The notes: generated by a model not told the origin, from the letters alone. Shown: positions 35,651-45,474, counted from the stretch's first letter. The stretch is 64,000 bases of DNA from Halorubrum aethiopicum (GCF_001542905.1 NZ_LOAJ01000001.1:930001-994000), one strand, 5' to 3'. Made by a program: numbers and translations.

Positions 35651-36199
35651 ATGAGCGACCAGGCGTACGCCGACCGGCTCGCCGCCAACCGCGAGGAGAA
35701 GGACGAGTTCTTCGCCGAACACCCGCAGTCGCCGATCCCGCCGGAGCACCGCGAGGGGTTCGACGGGCTCGAGTACTTCCCGCCGGATCCCGACTACCGC
35801 GTCGAGGCGACCGTGACCGTCCACGACGAGCCCGAGCCCGTCGAGATGGAGACGACCGCGAGCAACCCGGTCCGCTACCTCCGGGTCGTGACGTTCGCCT
35901 TCGAGATCGACGGTGAGGAACACGAGCTCGCCGGCTATCGTCAGGAGGGCGAGGACGGCGAGATATTCGTCCCGTTCCGCGACAAGACCACGGGCCAGCA
36001 GACGTACTACCAGGGACGGTACATGGAGCTGGACCCGGCCGAGGAACTCGAGGACGGCGACGCCGTCGTGATCGACTTCAACCTCGCGTACAGCCCCTTC
36101 TGTGCGTACAGCGAGACGTTCGCGTGCCCGCTCCCGCCCGAGGAGAACTGGCTGGAGATCGTGGTCCCCGCCGGCGAGAAGGCACCCGATCTGGAATAG
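35651..36199 (+). CDS. DUF1684 family protein
   Basis: The 182-residue protein shows the family motif ANREEKDEFFAEHPQSPI near the N-terminus and the C-terminal YYQGRYMELDP, NLAYSPFCAYSETFACPLPP and NWLEIVVPAGE. Family members are beta-rich with two conserved cysteine-containing motifs near the end. Their function is not known. Confidence 0.86.
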   Translation: MSDQAYADRLAANREEKDEFFAEHPQSPIPPEHREGFDGLEYFPPDPDYRVEATVTVHDEPEPVEMETTASNPVRYLRVVTFAFEIDGEEHELAGYRQEGEDGEIFVPFRDKTTGQQTYYQGRYMELDPAEELEDGDAVVIDFNLAYSPFCAYSETFACPLPPEENWLEIVVPAGEKAPDLE

Positions 36200-36228
36200 C
36201 CCGGTCGGTTTCGGAGCCTCCCGAACCC

Positions 36229-36372
36229 CGGCGCGCGCCTCCGAGCGCCCACCAGGGCGCGAGGAGTCCGCGCGAGGGAGGCCGAGGAGACCCGCCGGCG
36301 GGTCCGGCGGGTCACCGAGGCCGAGGCTGGGGAGGCGTGAGGCGCGGGGCGGTCGCGGTTCACCGCGCCCGA
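36229..36372 (+). repeat. Dispersed structured repeat, copy E (hairpin 3 deleted)
   Basis: Hairpin 1 is CTCC-GA-GCGCCC paired with GGGCGC-GA-GGAG. Hairpin 2 is lengthened: GGCC-GA-GG-A-GACCCGCC paired with GGCGGGTC-A-CC-GA-GGCC. After GAGGCTGGGGAGGCGTGAGGCG the sequence jumps straight to TTCACCGCGCC, so the third hairpin has been lost and only the ends remain. The 83 bases between this copy and the aldolase gene hold nothing recognisable. Confidence 0.8.
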
Positions 36373-36455
36373 CGCCTCGCGATCCGCACGGGAGCCGACG
36401 GGATGAATCGCTTCCGACGGCCGAGACGGATCGAGCCGAGAGTCCTGGAGGAACC

Positions 36456-37316
36456 CTACAACTGCCCTTCGTACCGCTCGATCGCCCGGTCGGCCCCCAC
36501 GGAGAGGAACCCGATGTCCGTTCCGGCGATCAGGTAGTCGTAGCCCGCCTCCACCCAGCGGTCGATCAGCTCATCGCTCGTCGCCAGCGTCCCGACCGGC
36601 ACCCCTTCGTCGTTCGCGGCCGCGATCGTCTCCTCGACCACGTCCACGAACGCGGGATGGTCGTACTCGCCGAACCGTCCCAGCGACGCCGAGAGGTCGG
36701 CGGGCCCGACGAACAGCGCGTCGATCCCGGGGACCGCCGCGATCTCGCCGGCCGCCTCGACCGCCCGCGGGGTCTCGATCTGGGCGATCACCGCGATGTC
36801 GTCGGCCCCGGATCGGAGATAGCCGTCGAGCCGTCGCCCGAAGTCCGAGGCCCGGCTGCCGGCCACGCCGCGTCGACCGCGGTAGCCGTCGGCGTCGACG
36901 CGCTCTCCCGGGTCGGTCGAGTCCGCCGGGTCGCCCGGACCTGCCGGGTCGTCTCCGCTCCCGTTCTCGCTCGCGGCCTGCGGCGGGTATCGACACAGTT
37001 CGACGAGTTCTCGCGCCGCCGCCGGCGAGTCGATCTGCGGGGCCATGATCGCCGACGGCCCGGCGTCGAGCACGCGCTTGATCCGGGCCGGCTCGACGTC
37101 GGCGACGCGCACCAGCGCCTCCGCGTCGCCGGGGGCCGCCTCGATCGCCCGCAGCATGTTCTCGACGGATTCGGCCGTGGCCGCGGAGTGTTCGGTGTCG
37201 ACGGTCACGAAGTCGAAGTCGGCCGTCGCCAGCGCCTCCGCGACGCCCGGCGAGGGCACCGCACACCAGCCGCCGACCGGACGGTCCCCCTCCACGAGCT
37301 TGCGTTTCAGGTCCAT
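36456..37316 (-). CDS. HpcH/HpaI family aldolase
   Basis: The 286-residue protein starts at MDLKRKLVEGDRPVGGW. A longer in-frame start has no support, as a TATA-like TTTTTGTG lies 28 bases before this ATG. It has the class II aldolase features: DFDFVTVDTEHS (catalytic His near residue 45), AQIETPRAVEAAGEIAAVPGIDALFVGPADLSASLG with the metal-binding Glu and Asp. A low-complexity acidic insertion (about 130-160, with DPAGPGDPADSTDPGE) is unusual. It probably cleaves 4-hydroxy-2-oxo acids to pyruvate and an aldehyde. Confidence 0.86.
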   Translation of the reverse strand: MDLKRKLVEGDRPVGGWCAVPSPGVAEALATADFDFVTVDTEHSAATAESVENMLRAIEAAPGDAEALVRVADVEPARIKRVLDAGPSAIMAPQIDSPAAARELVELCRYPPQAASENGSGDDPAGPGDPADSTDPGERVDADGYRGRRGVAGSRASDFGRRLDGYLRSGADDIAVIAQIETPRAVEAAGEIAAVPGIDALFVGPADLSASLGRFGEYDHPAFVDVVEETIAAANDEGVPVGTLATSDELIDRWVEAGYDYLIAGTDIGFLSVGADRAIERYEGQL

Positions 37317-37491
37317 ACGCCACGTTCGCGGACGGGACACAAAAACGCCGGTGCGACGGCCATCTCCGGGGGGTTCGAGGACGCCTCCTCGGTCGAACAC
37401 GGCACGCGCTCGTGACGTGAACGCGAACGCGTGAGAAACCGAGAAACTGAGACGGGAAGCCGCGAACCGTGAAAAGCGCGGGTCGACCGAC

Positions 37492-37758
37492 CTACAGCCG
37501 GCCGACGTTCTCGACGGCGACGGACTCGACGTCCTCGACCGCCGCGAACGCCTCCTCGACGGCCTCGGTGCCGCCCGCGTCGTCGGGGACGATCACGGTC
37601 GGGAGGAGCGCGACGAGGCCGAACGCGACGTCGTCGCGCTCGAAGCCGCGGATGCGCGCGCCCTGCGGGAGCGCGGCCTCGAGGTCGTCTTGAAGCTCGT
37701 CGAGGTCGACCTCGGGGCTGTTCGGCATGACCTTGATCTTGGCGGCGACGTCTCCCAT
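37492..37758 (-). CDS. ef1b: Archaeal elongation factor 1 beta
   Basis: The 88-residue protein, starting at [18 protein letters not shown], is the nucleotide exchange factor for EF-1 alpha in archaea. It has the conserved [15 protein letters not shown] and the C-terminal [12 protein letters not shown]. Its length is normal for archaeal EF-1 beta. Its start directly follows the stop of the zinc-finger microprotein gene, so the two are almost certainly cotranscribed. Confidence 0.94.
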   Translation of the reverse strand: MGDVAAKIKVMPNSPEVDLDELQDDLEAALPQGARIRGFERDDVAFGLVALLPTVIVPDDAGGTEAVEEAFAAVEDVESVAVENVGRL

Positions 37759-37759
37759 C

Positions 37760-37939
37760 TCAGGGCCCCCGGAAGCCGCAGTCGTGGCACTCGTAGAGGT
37801 TGCTCTGCTTCCGGCACTTCGCACACCGGTGGATCGTCGCGCCACAGTCCGGGCAGGAGAACCGCGCGGCGTTCATCCCGGACACCTGGATGCCACAGGA
37901 GACACACTGCTTCGTGCCCCGGCTTTCGGTATCGCTCAT
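37760..37939 (-). CDS. Two-zinc-finger microprotein (HVO_2753-like)
   Basis: The 59-residue product, [20 protein letters not shown], has four CxxC-type pairs (CVSC, CPDC, CAKC, CHDC) that can hold two zinc ions. The length and layout match the haloarchaeal HVO_2753 family, a structured microprotein studied in Haloferax. Partnering with EF-1 beta in one transcript suggests a link with translation, though the function is not fixed. The remaining upstream frame is not conserved. Confidence 0.86.
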   Translation of the reverse strand: MSDTESRGTKQCVSCGIQVSGMNAARFSCPDCGATIHRCAKCRKQSNLYECHDCGFRGP

Positions 37940-38046
37940 ACCAGTTCTCACCGGCGCGTGACGTTTAACCGTTGTTCTTTGGGCTCGCGGCGACGGAGAC
38001 CGCGCCCCGCGGCCGACGTTCACTCCGTCGGACCGGCACCCTGCGT

Positions 38047-39282
38047 TCACCCCAACATCAGCGGCCCGATCAGGACGCCCATCAGATGGACGCGCCGCGC
38101 GCCGAGCCGCGGCGGAACGAGACCGAGGACCGCGGCGACGAGGAAGACGCCGACGCCGAACGAGCCCGCGAACGCGTAGGAGACGCAGCCGAGCAGACAG
38201 AGGACGCCGATCGAGAGCCGAGTGTAGTCGGCGTTCCCGACCACCCGGAGGTACGCGTCGCCGACGAGGAGGAGGAGCGTGAACCCGCATGCCGCCGCGG
38301 TGGCGCAGGCGACGAGGAGGATCGGCAGCGCGAGCGGCACCTCGGCGCGGTCGACGGCGACCGTGACCCCGGTCCGCGGCGTACCGAGGGCGGCGAGCGC
38401 GAACAGCGCGAACACGGTGTTGGCCGTGTTGGCCCCGCTCGTGGCGACGATGAACCCGCGGTCCGCCTCGCTCTCCGGGACCGCGGGTAGCGCCGCGACG
38501 CTCGCGATGGCCGCCGAGATCCCCGGTACGTAACCGACGACCGCGCCGGCGAGCGAGCCCGCGGTCGCGCTGACGCCGAGGTCGCGTCTCCCCATCGTGA
38601 TCCGGGCGTCCGACTGCGGGGGGACGCCGTCGCCGCCGAGCGCGTCGACGAGCACGGGCGCGCCGAACAGGCCGGCGAAGAGCGGCGCGAGCACCCCGCC
38701 CGCGTCCAGCGGTGCCGACGGGTCGACGTCAAGGGTGGCGACGCCGAGCGCGGCGCTCGCGAGGAAGGCGACCAACCCGCCGACCGCGGCCCGCTTCGAG
38801 GACTCGGTGACGACGAGGAAGGCGACGACCGCCCCGAGCAGGAGGGGAAGATGCGCCCGGACGGTCGGGTAGCCCCGCGCCATGATCCAGGTGATCGGGA
38901 CCGCGAAGGGCACCGCCAGCGCGACCGCGAGCCCGGACCCGACCGCGGAGAGACGGAGGGCCTCCCGACCGCGACCCGCGATGACGAGCCGGTGGCCGGG
39001 CAGCGCGGCGACCGCGGTCGCGGCGTCGGGCACGCCGAGCGCGAGCGCGGGGACGATGTCGAGAAAGGAGTGGACGACTCCCGCGCCGAGCATGGCGACG
39101 CCGACGAGCAGCGGGTCGGCGGGGATCGAGGGCGCGAGCCCCGCGAGCAGCAGCGCGAAGTTGTTCGCGTGGAGTCCGGGGACGAGCCCGCTCACGGTGC
39201 CGAGGGCCGCCCCGCAGAACAGGAAGGCGAGCGCGGCTCCGGCGAAGGTCGGGTCCAGAACCGGCCGGACGAGCGCGTCCAT
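38047..39282 (-). CDS. TctA-like tripartite tricarboxylate transporter permease family protein
   Basis: The 411-residue membrane protein has some 10 to 12 spans and two internal halves, each with a Gly-rich loop: SGLVPGLHANNFA (about 33-45) and VGYVPGISAAIASVAALP (about 235-252). The archaeal family is related to TctA of tripartite tricarboxylate transporters but has no binding-protein genes beside it. The substrate is unknown. Confidence 0.84.
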   Translation of the reverse strand: MDALVRPVLDPTFAGAALAFLFCGAALGTVSGLVPGLHANNFALLLAGLAPSIPADPLLVGVAMLGAGVVHSFLDIVPALALGVPDAATAVAALPGHRLVIAGRGREALRLSAVGSGLAVALAVPFAVPITWIMARGYPTVRAHLPLLLGAVVAFLVVTESSKRAAVGGLVAFLASAALGVATLDVDPSAPLDAGGVLAPLFAGLFGAPVLVDALGGDGVPPQSDARITMGRRDLGVSATAGSLAGAVVGYVPGISAAIASVAALPAVPESEADRGFIVATSGANTANTVFALFALAALGTPRTGVTVAVDRAEVPLALPILLVACATAAACGFTLLLLVGDAYLRVVGNADYTRLSIGVLCLLGCVSYAFAGSFGVGVFLVAAVLGLVPPRLGARRVHLMGVLIGPLMLG

Positions 39283-39362
39283 CCCGGCGAGGTGGCCGCG
39301 GCTTCGGGGATAAACGTGCGCCGACGCGTCGGGCTATCGGAACGGACGACGAGATCCGAGAA

Positions 39363-39557
39363 TCAGGCCGAAGCGGCCGCCTGCGACTTCTTCTGAGTGA
39401 TGTAGCCGGCGATACGGTTGCGGACGCCCTTGGACTCGACGGTCGTCAGCGCGGAGACGCTCTCCTTGTTCGTCTCGAAGTCGGTGTTGAACGACTCCGG
39501 ATACTGCTCCAAGAGGACGTTCGCGAGCTGTTTGATGTACTTGGGCTTGATGGCCAT
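39363..39557 (-). CDS. rps17e: Ribosomal protein S17e
   Basis: The 64-residue protein, MAIKPKYIKQLANVLLEQYP, is the archaeal S17e. It has FNTDFETNKESVSALTTV and the C-terminal basic helix VRNRIAGYITQKKSQ. It follows the DUF447 gene on the minus strand but has its own promoter. Confidence 0.94.
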   Translation of the reverse strand: MAIKPKYIKQLANVLLEQYPESFNTDFETNKESVSALTTVESKGVRNRIAGYITQKKSQAAASA

Positions 39558-39580
39558 ACCGAGCGATACCGGCGGACCGA

Positions 39581-39590
39581 ACTAAAAGGG
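39581..39590 (-). promoter_or_regulatory. TATA box for rps17e
   Basis: On the minus strand CCCTTTTAGT is centred 28 bases before the ATG at 39557. This fits a leaderless ribosomal-protein transcript independent of the cofD operon. Confidence 0.5.
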
Positions 39591-39652
39591 TTCGTTCCCG
39601 CACGAGCGGCTGTACGGGGGAACGACGCCCCCCGTAGCCCCCCGGCGACGAC

Positions 39653-40342
39653 TCACGGCGAGTCGTCCGAGTCGTTTGAATCATCCGAGTCGTCCGAACC
39701 GACCGAGTCGTCGTCGTCCGCGACCCCGTCCGCGTCGAGTCCGCGTTCCGCCGCGATCGCCCGCCAGCCGGTCGCCCCGTCGATCCGCGCGAACGCCTCG
39801 CGCTCCGCCGGTCCGCCGCACCGATCGACGACGTCGGCGAAGTATCGCAGGCGGTCGAGCAGCTCCGCCGTGTCGTACGCGGGGACGTCGAGCCGCGAGG
39901 CCGCCACGGTCGCGTCGACGACCGCGCCGAACCCCCGGTTGATCGTGGGCACTCGCTCGGAGAGGACCGCGCTCTCGACGGGGTCGAGTGCCCAGGTCCG
40001 CACGGTGACGTCCCCTCGGGTCTCGGCGTCGATCTCCCTCGCGTCGACCTCGACCCAGGCGTCTGCGTCCGGGAGGACGGGATCGGCCTCCTCGCGGACG
40101 GTGAGCGCCGCGTCGACGAACTCGCGCGGGTCGGCGGTGAACTGGACCACGCCGCCGCCGCGCTCGGTGAAGTTCCGCCGGGTCCGGGTCCGGCCGTACG
40201 TCCGGGCGGTGACGGATTCACCGGGTTCGTCGGGCGCGTGGAGCCCGAGCGCGGCGACGTTCCACAGGTCGTTCGGACCGAGAGTGGCGACGACGGACTC
40301 CGTGACTCCCCGGAGATCGACCGGCCAACCGTCGGGGCTCAC
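39653..40342 (-). CDS. DUF447 family protein
   Basis: The 229-residue protein starts at a GTG (VSPDGWPVDLRGVTESVV) that overlaps the upstream stop. The family has a flavin-reductase-like fold, here with TLGPNDLWNVAALGLH and YGRTRTRRNFTERGGGVVQFT, which would suit binding of a flavin-type cofactor. It ends in a short acidic Asp/Ser tail (DDSDDSNDSDDSP). It is the last gene of the cofD-Dus-CitG operon, which suggests a role in cofactor metabolism. Confidence 0.8.
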   Translation of the reverse strand: MSPDGWPVDLRGVTESVVATLGPNDLWNVAALGLHAPDEPGESVTARTYGRTRTRRNFTERGGGVVQFTADPREFVDAALTVREEADPVLPDADAWVEVDAREIDAETRGDVTVRTWALDPVESAVLSERVPTINRGFGAVVDATVAASRLDVPAYDTAELLDRLRYFADVVDRCGGPAEREAFARIDGATGWRAIAAERGLDADGVADDDDSVGSDDSDDSNDSDDSP

Positions 40343-41340
40343 GGCTCCGCCTCGCTCCCGTTTCTCGACGCTCCCGCTTCGCTCGTCTCCGCCCCGCGAC
40401 GAAGCGCGACGTACAGCGCCGCGCAGGTGAGATCCGCCGTCGTCCCGGGATTGATCCCCCGCTCGAGGAACGACGCCGCGAGCGACTCGGCCGCGTCGAG
40501 GTCGATCCCATGGACCGCGTCGGCGTCGGGCGGGGTGCCGTCGGACGGGGTGCCGTCGGGGGGAGTCGTCGGGTCCGCGTCCGTCGTCGGATCCGCGCCC
40601 GAGACGACCGCGCGCGCCTCCGCGCTCGCCTCGCGCGCGGCCGCCGGCCCGTGCGCCGTCGCGACCAGCGTGTCCGGCTCGGTCCCGAGCAGGCCGAGGA
40701 AGGCCCTGGCGGCCCGGTCCGTCAACGGCCCCTCGTCGGCGAGGATCCACTCGGCGGCGCGGAACGTCCGCGGGAACCCCTCGACCCACTCCTGTGCGTT
40801 GCGGTCGGGGACCCGGTCGAGACCGTCACCGGCGCTCGCCGACGTCGCCATCACGTCACGGAGGGTGAGCCCACGCTCCCGGAGGACCGGCTCGGTGTCG
40901 GCCCCCCGGCGCACGTCGAGCGCGGTCGCGTCCTCAGGGGGATCCCCGACCGCGACGTCGACGCGATCGAACGCCCGGTAGAACGCGACCGCGTCGTCGA
41001 CGGTCGTGGCACGGGTCACGCGGTCGAGGCCGTCCGGCGAGAGGTCGCCGGTCCGGGTCGCACGGAGGAGCGGGACGAGAAGCAACAGACAGCCGAACTG
41101 CGTGTTCGTCCCCGCCCGGTCGGCCATCCCGGCGACCGCGCGCTCGAACGCGTGGCCGACCGCCGCGCCGCGGGCCGCGCGCTCGAGTCCCTCGCGGGCC
41201 CCGACCGCACCGGCGAGGAACGACTCGAACCGGAGGTCCGCGAGGTCGCGGTGGCGGTCGACGTTCCCGGGCTTCGGCGTCCCCGCGACCTCGAGCAGCA
41301 GCGCGAGGGCGGCGTCGTCCGCGGGAGATCCTCCCGTCAC
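40339..41340 (-). CDS. CitG-like triphosphoribosyl-dephospho-CoA synthase family protein
   Basis: The start chosen is a GTG at 41340 ([18 protein letters not shown]) that overlaps the upstream stop (GTGA). A GTG at 41346 is also possible. The 333-residue protein has the family motifs TPKPGNVDRHRDLADLRFE and GTNTQFGCLLLLVPL, in which the acidic and Asn residues bind metal-ATP. A Thr/Pro/Asp-rich insertion (about 240-265, encoded by imperfect GTCGGACGGGGTGCC repeats) lies before the C-terminal GINPGTTADLTCAALYVAL. No citrate lyase genes are near, so the product is probably another nucleotide-linked cofactor. Confidence 0.84.
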   Translation of the reverse strand: MTGGSPADDAALALLLEVAGTPKPGNVDRHRDLADLRFESFLAGAVGAREGLERAARGAAVGHAFERAVAGMADRAGTNTQFGCLLLLVPLLRATRTGDLSPDGLDRVTRATTVDDAVAFYRAFDRVDVAVGDPPEDATALDVRRGADTEPVLRERGLTLRDVMATSASAGDGLDRVPDRNAQEWVEGFPRTFRAAEWILADEGPLTDRAARAFLGLLGTEPDTLVATAHGPAAAREASAEARAVVSGADPTTDADPTTPPDGTPSDGTPPDADAVHGIDLDAAESLAASFLERGINPGTTADLTCAALYVALRRGAETSEAGASRNGSEAEP

Positions 41341-42215
41341 CGCGACACCTCCCGCCCCGGCTCGTCGGACCGCTCGATCAGGTCCCCGTCGCGCCACGCG
41401 GCGACCGCGTCCGCGACCCGCGAGAGGACCCGCGGGTCGTCGCTCGGCCGGCCGACGCTCACCGCGTCGGCCCCGTACGCCGCGTACTCGCGAACCGTCT
41501 CGCGACCCCTGACGCCGTTGTTGGCGACGACCGTCGGGGGGGCGGGAGAGTCGGTGTCGACGGGCACGGACGCGCCGGCGACCGCCGAGCGCGCCGCCGC
41601 CGCGACCTCGGCGACGACCGCCTCCGAGTCCATCGCGTCGACGTGGATCCAGTCCCCGCCCGCCTCGGCGACCGCGCGCGCGACCGCGACGAGGTCGACG
41701 CCCTCGACCTCCGTGCGGACCTTCACGCTCGTGGTCGCGCCGGTTCCGGCCGCGGCCGCGACGTAGTCGGCGAGGCGGTCGCGGTCCGCGAGCAGCGTCT
41801 CCCCGCAGCCGGCCGCGCGGAGCTCCGGCTGCCGGCAGTGGGCGTTGATCTCACACACCGCTCCGTGATCGGCACAGACCGCGGCCGCCTCGCGGACGGG
41901 CTCGAGGGTCGCGCTCCGGACGTTGACCCCGGGTCGGACCGGCGCGTCGGCGAGCGATCCCAACTGCCGGTCGATCCACGCGATCGGGTCCTCGGGGAGG
42001 AACTCGGAACGCCCGCGGGCGACGAGGTCGCGGGCGGCTTCGCGGCTCGCCGGGTCGAGCGCGATCCCGCCCAGGACCGCGCAGTCGACGTGCTCGGCGG
42101 CCGCCCGCGCCCACGCCGCGTCCGACTCGCCGCTGAGGCTCGCGGCGACGAGGAACGGGTCGGCGGCCGCGGGGGCCGCCGGCGGAGACGACGGCGTCGG
42201 CGACGGGGCGGTCAC
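41337..42215 (-). CDS. tRNA-dihydrouridine-synthase-like TIM-barrel flavoprotein
   Basis: The start is a GTG at 42215 that overlaps the cofD stop. The 292-residue protein has Dus-type motifs: [10 protein letters not shown] (Cys as general acid in Dus enzymes), TSVKVRTEV (strand with Lys), WIHVDAMD and [16 protein letters not shown] (phosphate binding of FMN). It is probably a flavoprotein of the dihydrouridine synthase or dihydroorotate dehydrogenase superfamily. Its tie to cofD makes a cofactor role possible rather than tRNA modification. Confidence 0.78.
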   Translation of the reverse strand: MTAPSPTPSSPPAAPAAADPFLVAASLSGESDAAWARAAAEHVDCAVLGGIALDPASREAARDLVARGRSEFLPEDPIAWIDRQLGSLADAPVRPGVNVRSATLEPVREAAAVCADHGAVCEINAHCRQPELRAAGCGETLLADRDRLADYVAAAAGTGATTSVKVRTEVEGVDLVAVARAVAEAGGDWIHVDAMDSEAVVAEVAAAARSAVAGASVPVDTDSPAPPTVVANNGVRGRETVREYAAYGADAVSVGRPSDDPRVLSRVADAVAAWRDGDLIERSDEPGREVSR

Positions 42216-43216
42216 GACGCCGCCTCCAGCGCCTCCAGCGCCCGGTCGCACGCGAGCGCGACCCGCTCGGCGTCGTCCGCGTCGTCGATCCGGGTGTCGG
42301 TTCGCTCGACGTGGCGGTCGGGCTCGGTCGGGTCGGCGTCGTCGAGGACGAACGCGTCCGCGAACGGGTAGGCATCGACGACCCCCGCGGTCGAGGGCTC
42401 GAGCCCGACGCCCGCCATCAGCTCCGCCGCGGGCCCGGAGAACACCCGGTTGCCGACGAACGGCGAGACCGCGACGACGGGCGTCGCCTCGAGCGCCGCC
42501 TCGATCCCGGGCACCGCGAGCATCGGGCCGATGCTCGTCACGGGGTTCGACGGCCCGATCACGACGGGGTCGGCGAGGGCGGCGCGGACCGCGTCGGTCG
42601 GCTCGGCCGCCTCCGCGCCGCGGAACTCCACGTCGGCGACGGCCGGCTCGCCGCGCCGGGCGACCCAGTACTCCTGGAAGTGGAGCGTCTCGTCGGCCGT
42701 CGTGTGGACCAGCGTCGCGACGGGATCGTCGGACATGGGGAGCAGGTCGACCGCGAGGCCGAAGGCGTCCGACAGGGTTCGAACGGCCTCGGTGAGCGTG
42801 TGGCCCTCGTCGAGGAGGCCGGTCCGCGTGAGGTGGACCGCGCGGTCGCGGTCGCCGATCTCCATGAACTCCGCGACGCCCGAGAAGCGCCGCCAGCGGG
42901 CGATCCGCCTGCCCGCGGTCTGGGCGGCGTCGTCGAGGTAGCGCGGCCCGGACGCGAGCCCCGCCGCCTCCGCGAGCCGGGCCAGCTCGTCGTGGGTCTC
43001 CGTGGTGTCGCCGGCGATCCCCCACCAGCGCTCGCGGTCGAGGACGTCGCCGCCGGCGAACAGCACGGTGTCGACGTCCGGGCAGACGAGGTGGCCGGCG
43101 AGCTCGACGTCGTCGCCCGTGTTGGCGACGACCGTCACGTCGTCGAGGTCCCAGCGGGCGCTCGCGCCCTCGAGCAGCTTCGGCGTTCCCGTGCCGCCCG
43201 CGAGGAACGTGACCAT
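42212..43216 (-). CDS. cofD: 2-phospho-L-lactate transferase (F420 biosynthesis)
   Basis: The 334-residue protein starts at [17 protein letters not shown]. CofD joins the activated phospholactate or phosphoenolpyruvate unit to the deazaflavin Fo. The family motifs are GGTGTPKL at 7-14, VVANTGDD at about 28-35, and [19 protein letters not shown] at about 225-243. The gene leads a minus-strand operon of four with 4-base overlaps (cofD, Dus-like, CitG-like, DUF447). The presence of CofD implies coenzyme F420 in this organism. Confidence 0.93.
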   Translation of the reverse strand: MVTFLAGGTGTPKLLEGASARWDLDDVTVVANTGDDVELAGHLVCPDVDTVLFAGGDVLDRERWWGIAGDTTETHDELARLAEAAGLASGPRYLDDAAQTAGRRIARWRRFSGVAEFMEIGDRDRAVHLTRTGLLDEGHTLTEAVRTLSDAFGLAVDLLPMSDDPVATLVHTTADETLHFQEYWVARRGEPAVADVEFRGAEAAEPTDAVRAALADPVVIGPSNPVTSIGPMLAVPGIEAALEATPVVAVSPFVGNRVFSGPAAELMAGVGLEPSTAGVVDAYPFADAFVLDDADPTEPDRHVERTDTRIDDADDAERVALACDRALEALEAAS

Positions 43217-43314
43217 ACGCCCGCAAGGCGGGGGGCGGATTTGTATCCTCGGCTCCGCGGTCGAGGTCGTCGCCGACCAAACAACTAATCGGGTGGGGAC
43301 GCTCGTCAACGACG

Positions 43315-44820
43315 ATGAGTGCCGGCGACCGCGCGCCAGCGGCCGAGCTCGGCCTGTTGGACGCGACGATGATCGGGATGGGGGCGATGATCGGTGCCGG
43401 CATCTTCGTGTTGACGGGGTTGGCGGCGGACATCGCCGGTCCGGCGGCGATCCTCGTGTTCATGTTCAACGGGGTCGTGACCGCCTTCACCGGACTGTCG
43501 TACGCCGAGCTGGCCGCCTCGATCCCGAAGTCCGGCGGCGGGTACGCCTTCGTCCGCGAGACGTTCGACGACCTCCCCTCGTTTCTGATGGGATGGATGC
43601 TCTGGTTCGCCTACATGATCGCGGGCGGGCTGTACGCGCTCGGGTTCGCCCCGAACTTCCTGGAGCTGTTACACGTCTACGGGCTCACCGCCGCGCCCGG
43701 CGAGGTCGGGGCCGTCGCGGTCCCGGTGGTTCCGGTGTCGATCCCGGCCTCCGTCGGGCTCGCGCTCGCCGCCGTGGGGCTGCTCGTGACGGTCAACGCC
43801 GTCTCGACGGCCGCAAGCGGCAGCGCGGAGACGCTGTTTACCGCCGTCAAGGTCGCCATCCTCGTCGTCTTCGTCGCCTTCGGGTTCCTCTCGGCGGGCG
43901 GAGGCGGCGAGACGAGCTTCACCTTCCAGCAGTTCGACCCGCTCTTTCCCGAGGGGACCTCGGCGTTCTCGATCCTGCCGGCGATGGGGCTGACCTTCAT
44001 CGCCTTCGAGGGGTACGACCTCATCACGACCGTCACCGAGGAGGTCGAGAACCCCCGCGAGAACATTCCCAGAGCGATCTTCTACAGCCTGGGCGCCACG
44101 GTGGTCGTCTACGCGCTGGTCGTCGTCGTCGCCATCGGCACGCTCGGGGCCGAGGGGCTCGCGGCCGCCGGCGAGGCGGGCATCGCCGAGGCGGCCACCT
44201 CGTTCATGCCGACGGGGCTCCCGATCATCCGAAACGGCGGCGCGCTCATCGTGTTCGGGGCGGTGTTCTCGACGCTGACGGCCCTGAACGCCGTCGTCAT
44301 CGCCTCCTCGCGGGTCGCCTTCTCGATGGGGCGCGAGGGACAGCTCCTCCCGCGGATCGGCCGCATCCACCACCGGTACGGCACCCCGTTCCTCGCCATC
44401 CTCCTCAGCGCGGTCGTGATGCTCGGGTCGGTCGTCCTGCCGACGGAGAGCGCGGGCAACGTCTCCAGCCTCTTTTTCCTCCTCTCGTTCGTCGTCGTCA
44501 ACGCCGCCGTGATCAAGCTCCGGCGGGAGCGACCGGACATGCGGCGGCCGTACGAGATGCCGTACTACCCGATACCGGCCGTGTTGGGGATCGCGTTGAA
44601 CCTCCTCCTCACCGGCGTCCTCGTGGTCTATCTGGTCCGAACCGACCCGCTGGCACTGGCGTTGAGCGTCGGCTGGATCCTCGCGGGCGCCCTTGCGTAC
44701 TACGCCCTGCGCGCTCGCGGCGAGGGATCGACCCCGGAACGGCGAGGCGCTTCCGACGCGGAGCCTTCCGGCGCGGACGCTCCGACGGACACTTCTAATG
44801 CGGAGGGTGGCGTCGACTGA
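43315..44820 (+). CDS. APC family amino acid permease
   Basis: The 501-residue protein has 12 membrane spans and the APC signature [17 protein letters not shown] (about 20-36) plus [20 protein letters not shown] (about 226-245). The final 35 residues are charged. The next gene, three bases on, encodes a TrkA-type nucleotide-binding protein that probably controls the permease. The amino acid transported is not clear from the sequence. A TATA-like AACTAATC lies about 29 bases upstream of the start. Confidence 0.9.
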   Translation: MSAGDRAPAAELGLLDATMIGMGAMIGAGIFVLTGLAADIAGPAAILVFMFNGVVTAFTGLSYAELAASIPKSGGGYAFVRETFDDLPSFLMGWMLWFAYMIAGGLYALGFAPNFLELLHVYGLTAAPGEVGAVAVPVVPVSIPASVGLALAAVGLLVTVNAVSTAASGSAETLFTAVKVAILVVFVAFGFLSAGGGGETSFTFQQFDPLFPEGTSAFSILPAMGLTFIAFEGYDLITTVTEEVENPRENIPRAIFYSLGATVVVYALVVVVAIGTLGAEGLAAAGEAGIAEAATSFMPTGLPIIRNGGALIVFGAVFSTLTALNAVVIASSRVAFSMGREGQLLPRIGRIHHRYGTPFLAILLSAVVMLGSVVLPTESAGNVSSLFFLLSFVVVNAAVIKLRRERPDMRRPYEMPYYPIPAVLGIALNLLLTGVLVVYLVRTDPLALALSVGWILAGALAYYALRARGEGSTPERRGASDAEPSGADAPTDTSNAEGGVD

Positions 44821-44823
44821 CGC

Positions 44824-45474
44824 ATGGACGGGAACTTCCGGATCGTCATCGCCGGCGGCGGTCGCGTGGGGAACCGCGTCGCCCACATCCTCGACGACAG
44901 GGGCCACGACGTGACCGTCATCGAGCAGGACCCCGACAGGGCGGAGGCGCTCAGCGACGACTACGTCGCCACGGTCATCGAGGGCGACGCCACGCGGCCG
45001 GGCGTCCTCGAACAGGCGGACTTGGAGCGGGCCGACGTGGTCGCCGCGCTGACGAGCCTGACGGGGACGAACCTCGCGGTCTGCCTGCTCGTCCGGGAGC
45101 TGGCTCCGGACACGCAGACCGTCGTTCGGACCGAGCGCGAGCCGGGAGAGGAGTTCGACCGCTTCGTCGACGAGGTCATCTTCCCCGAGCGCGCCGGCGC
45201 GCGCGCCGCGGTCAACGCCATCGAGCCCGACGTGAGCGCGCTCGAGGACGTCACCGGGACGCTCGACATCCTCGAGGTCCACGTCGCGGAGGGAGCGCCC
45301 GTCGCCGGGCGCTCGCTCGAGGAGGTGTCGCTGCCGCACGGGAGCCTCGTCGTCTCCGACGCCGCCGGCGACACCCTCGCCGGTCCGGAGACGGTGCTTC
45401 ACCCCGGCGAGTCGTACCTCGTCGCCGTCGAGCCCTCGGTGGTCGACGAGGTGTTGAACCTCTTCCGCGGCTAG
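44824..45474 (+). CDS. TrkA-type NAD-binding regulatory protein
   Basis: The 216-residue protein has an N-terminal RCK Rossmann domain with IVIAGGGRVGNRVA (residues 7-20) and the acidic end of strand 2 (VIEQDPD), and a C-terminal TrkA_C domain (about 145-216, LEEVSLPHGSLVVSD). Such proteins gate cation or amino acid transporters according to NAD(H) or nucleotide levels. As it follows an APC permease closely, it is probably its regulator. Confidence 0.88.
   Translation: MDGNFRIVIAGGGRVGNRVAHILDDRGHDVTVIEQDPDRAEALSDDYVATVIEGDATRPGVLEQADLERADVVAALTSLTGTNLAVCLLVRELAPDTQTVVRTEREPGEEFDRFVDEVIFPERAGARAAVNAIEPDVSALEDVTGTLDILEVHVAEGAPVAGRSLEEVSLPHGSLVVSDAAGDTLAGPETVLHPGESYLVAVEPSVVDEVLNLFRG

Noticed and set aside
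43669-45402. 577-codon minus-strand frame antisense to the APC permease and TrkA-like gene
   Set aside because: The composition is that of antisense GC-rich DNA (Arg, Asp, Glu, Gly), while the + strand genes have full domain matches.
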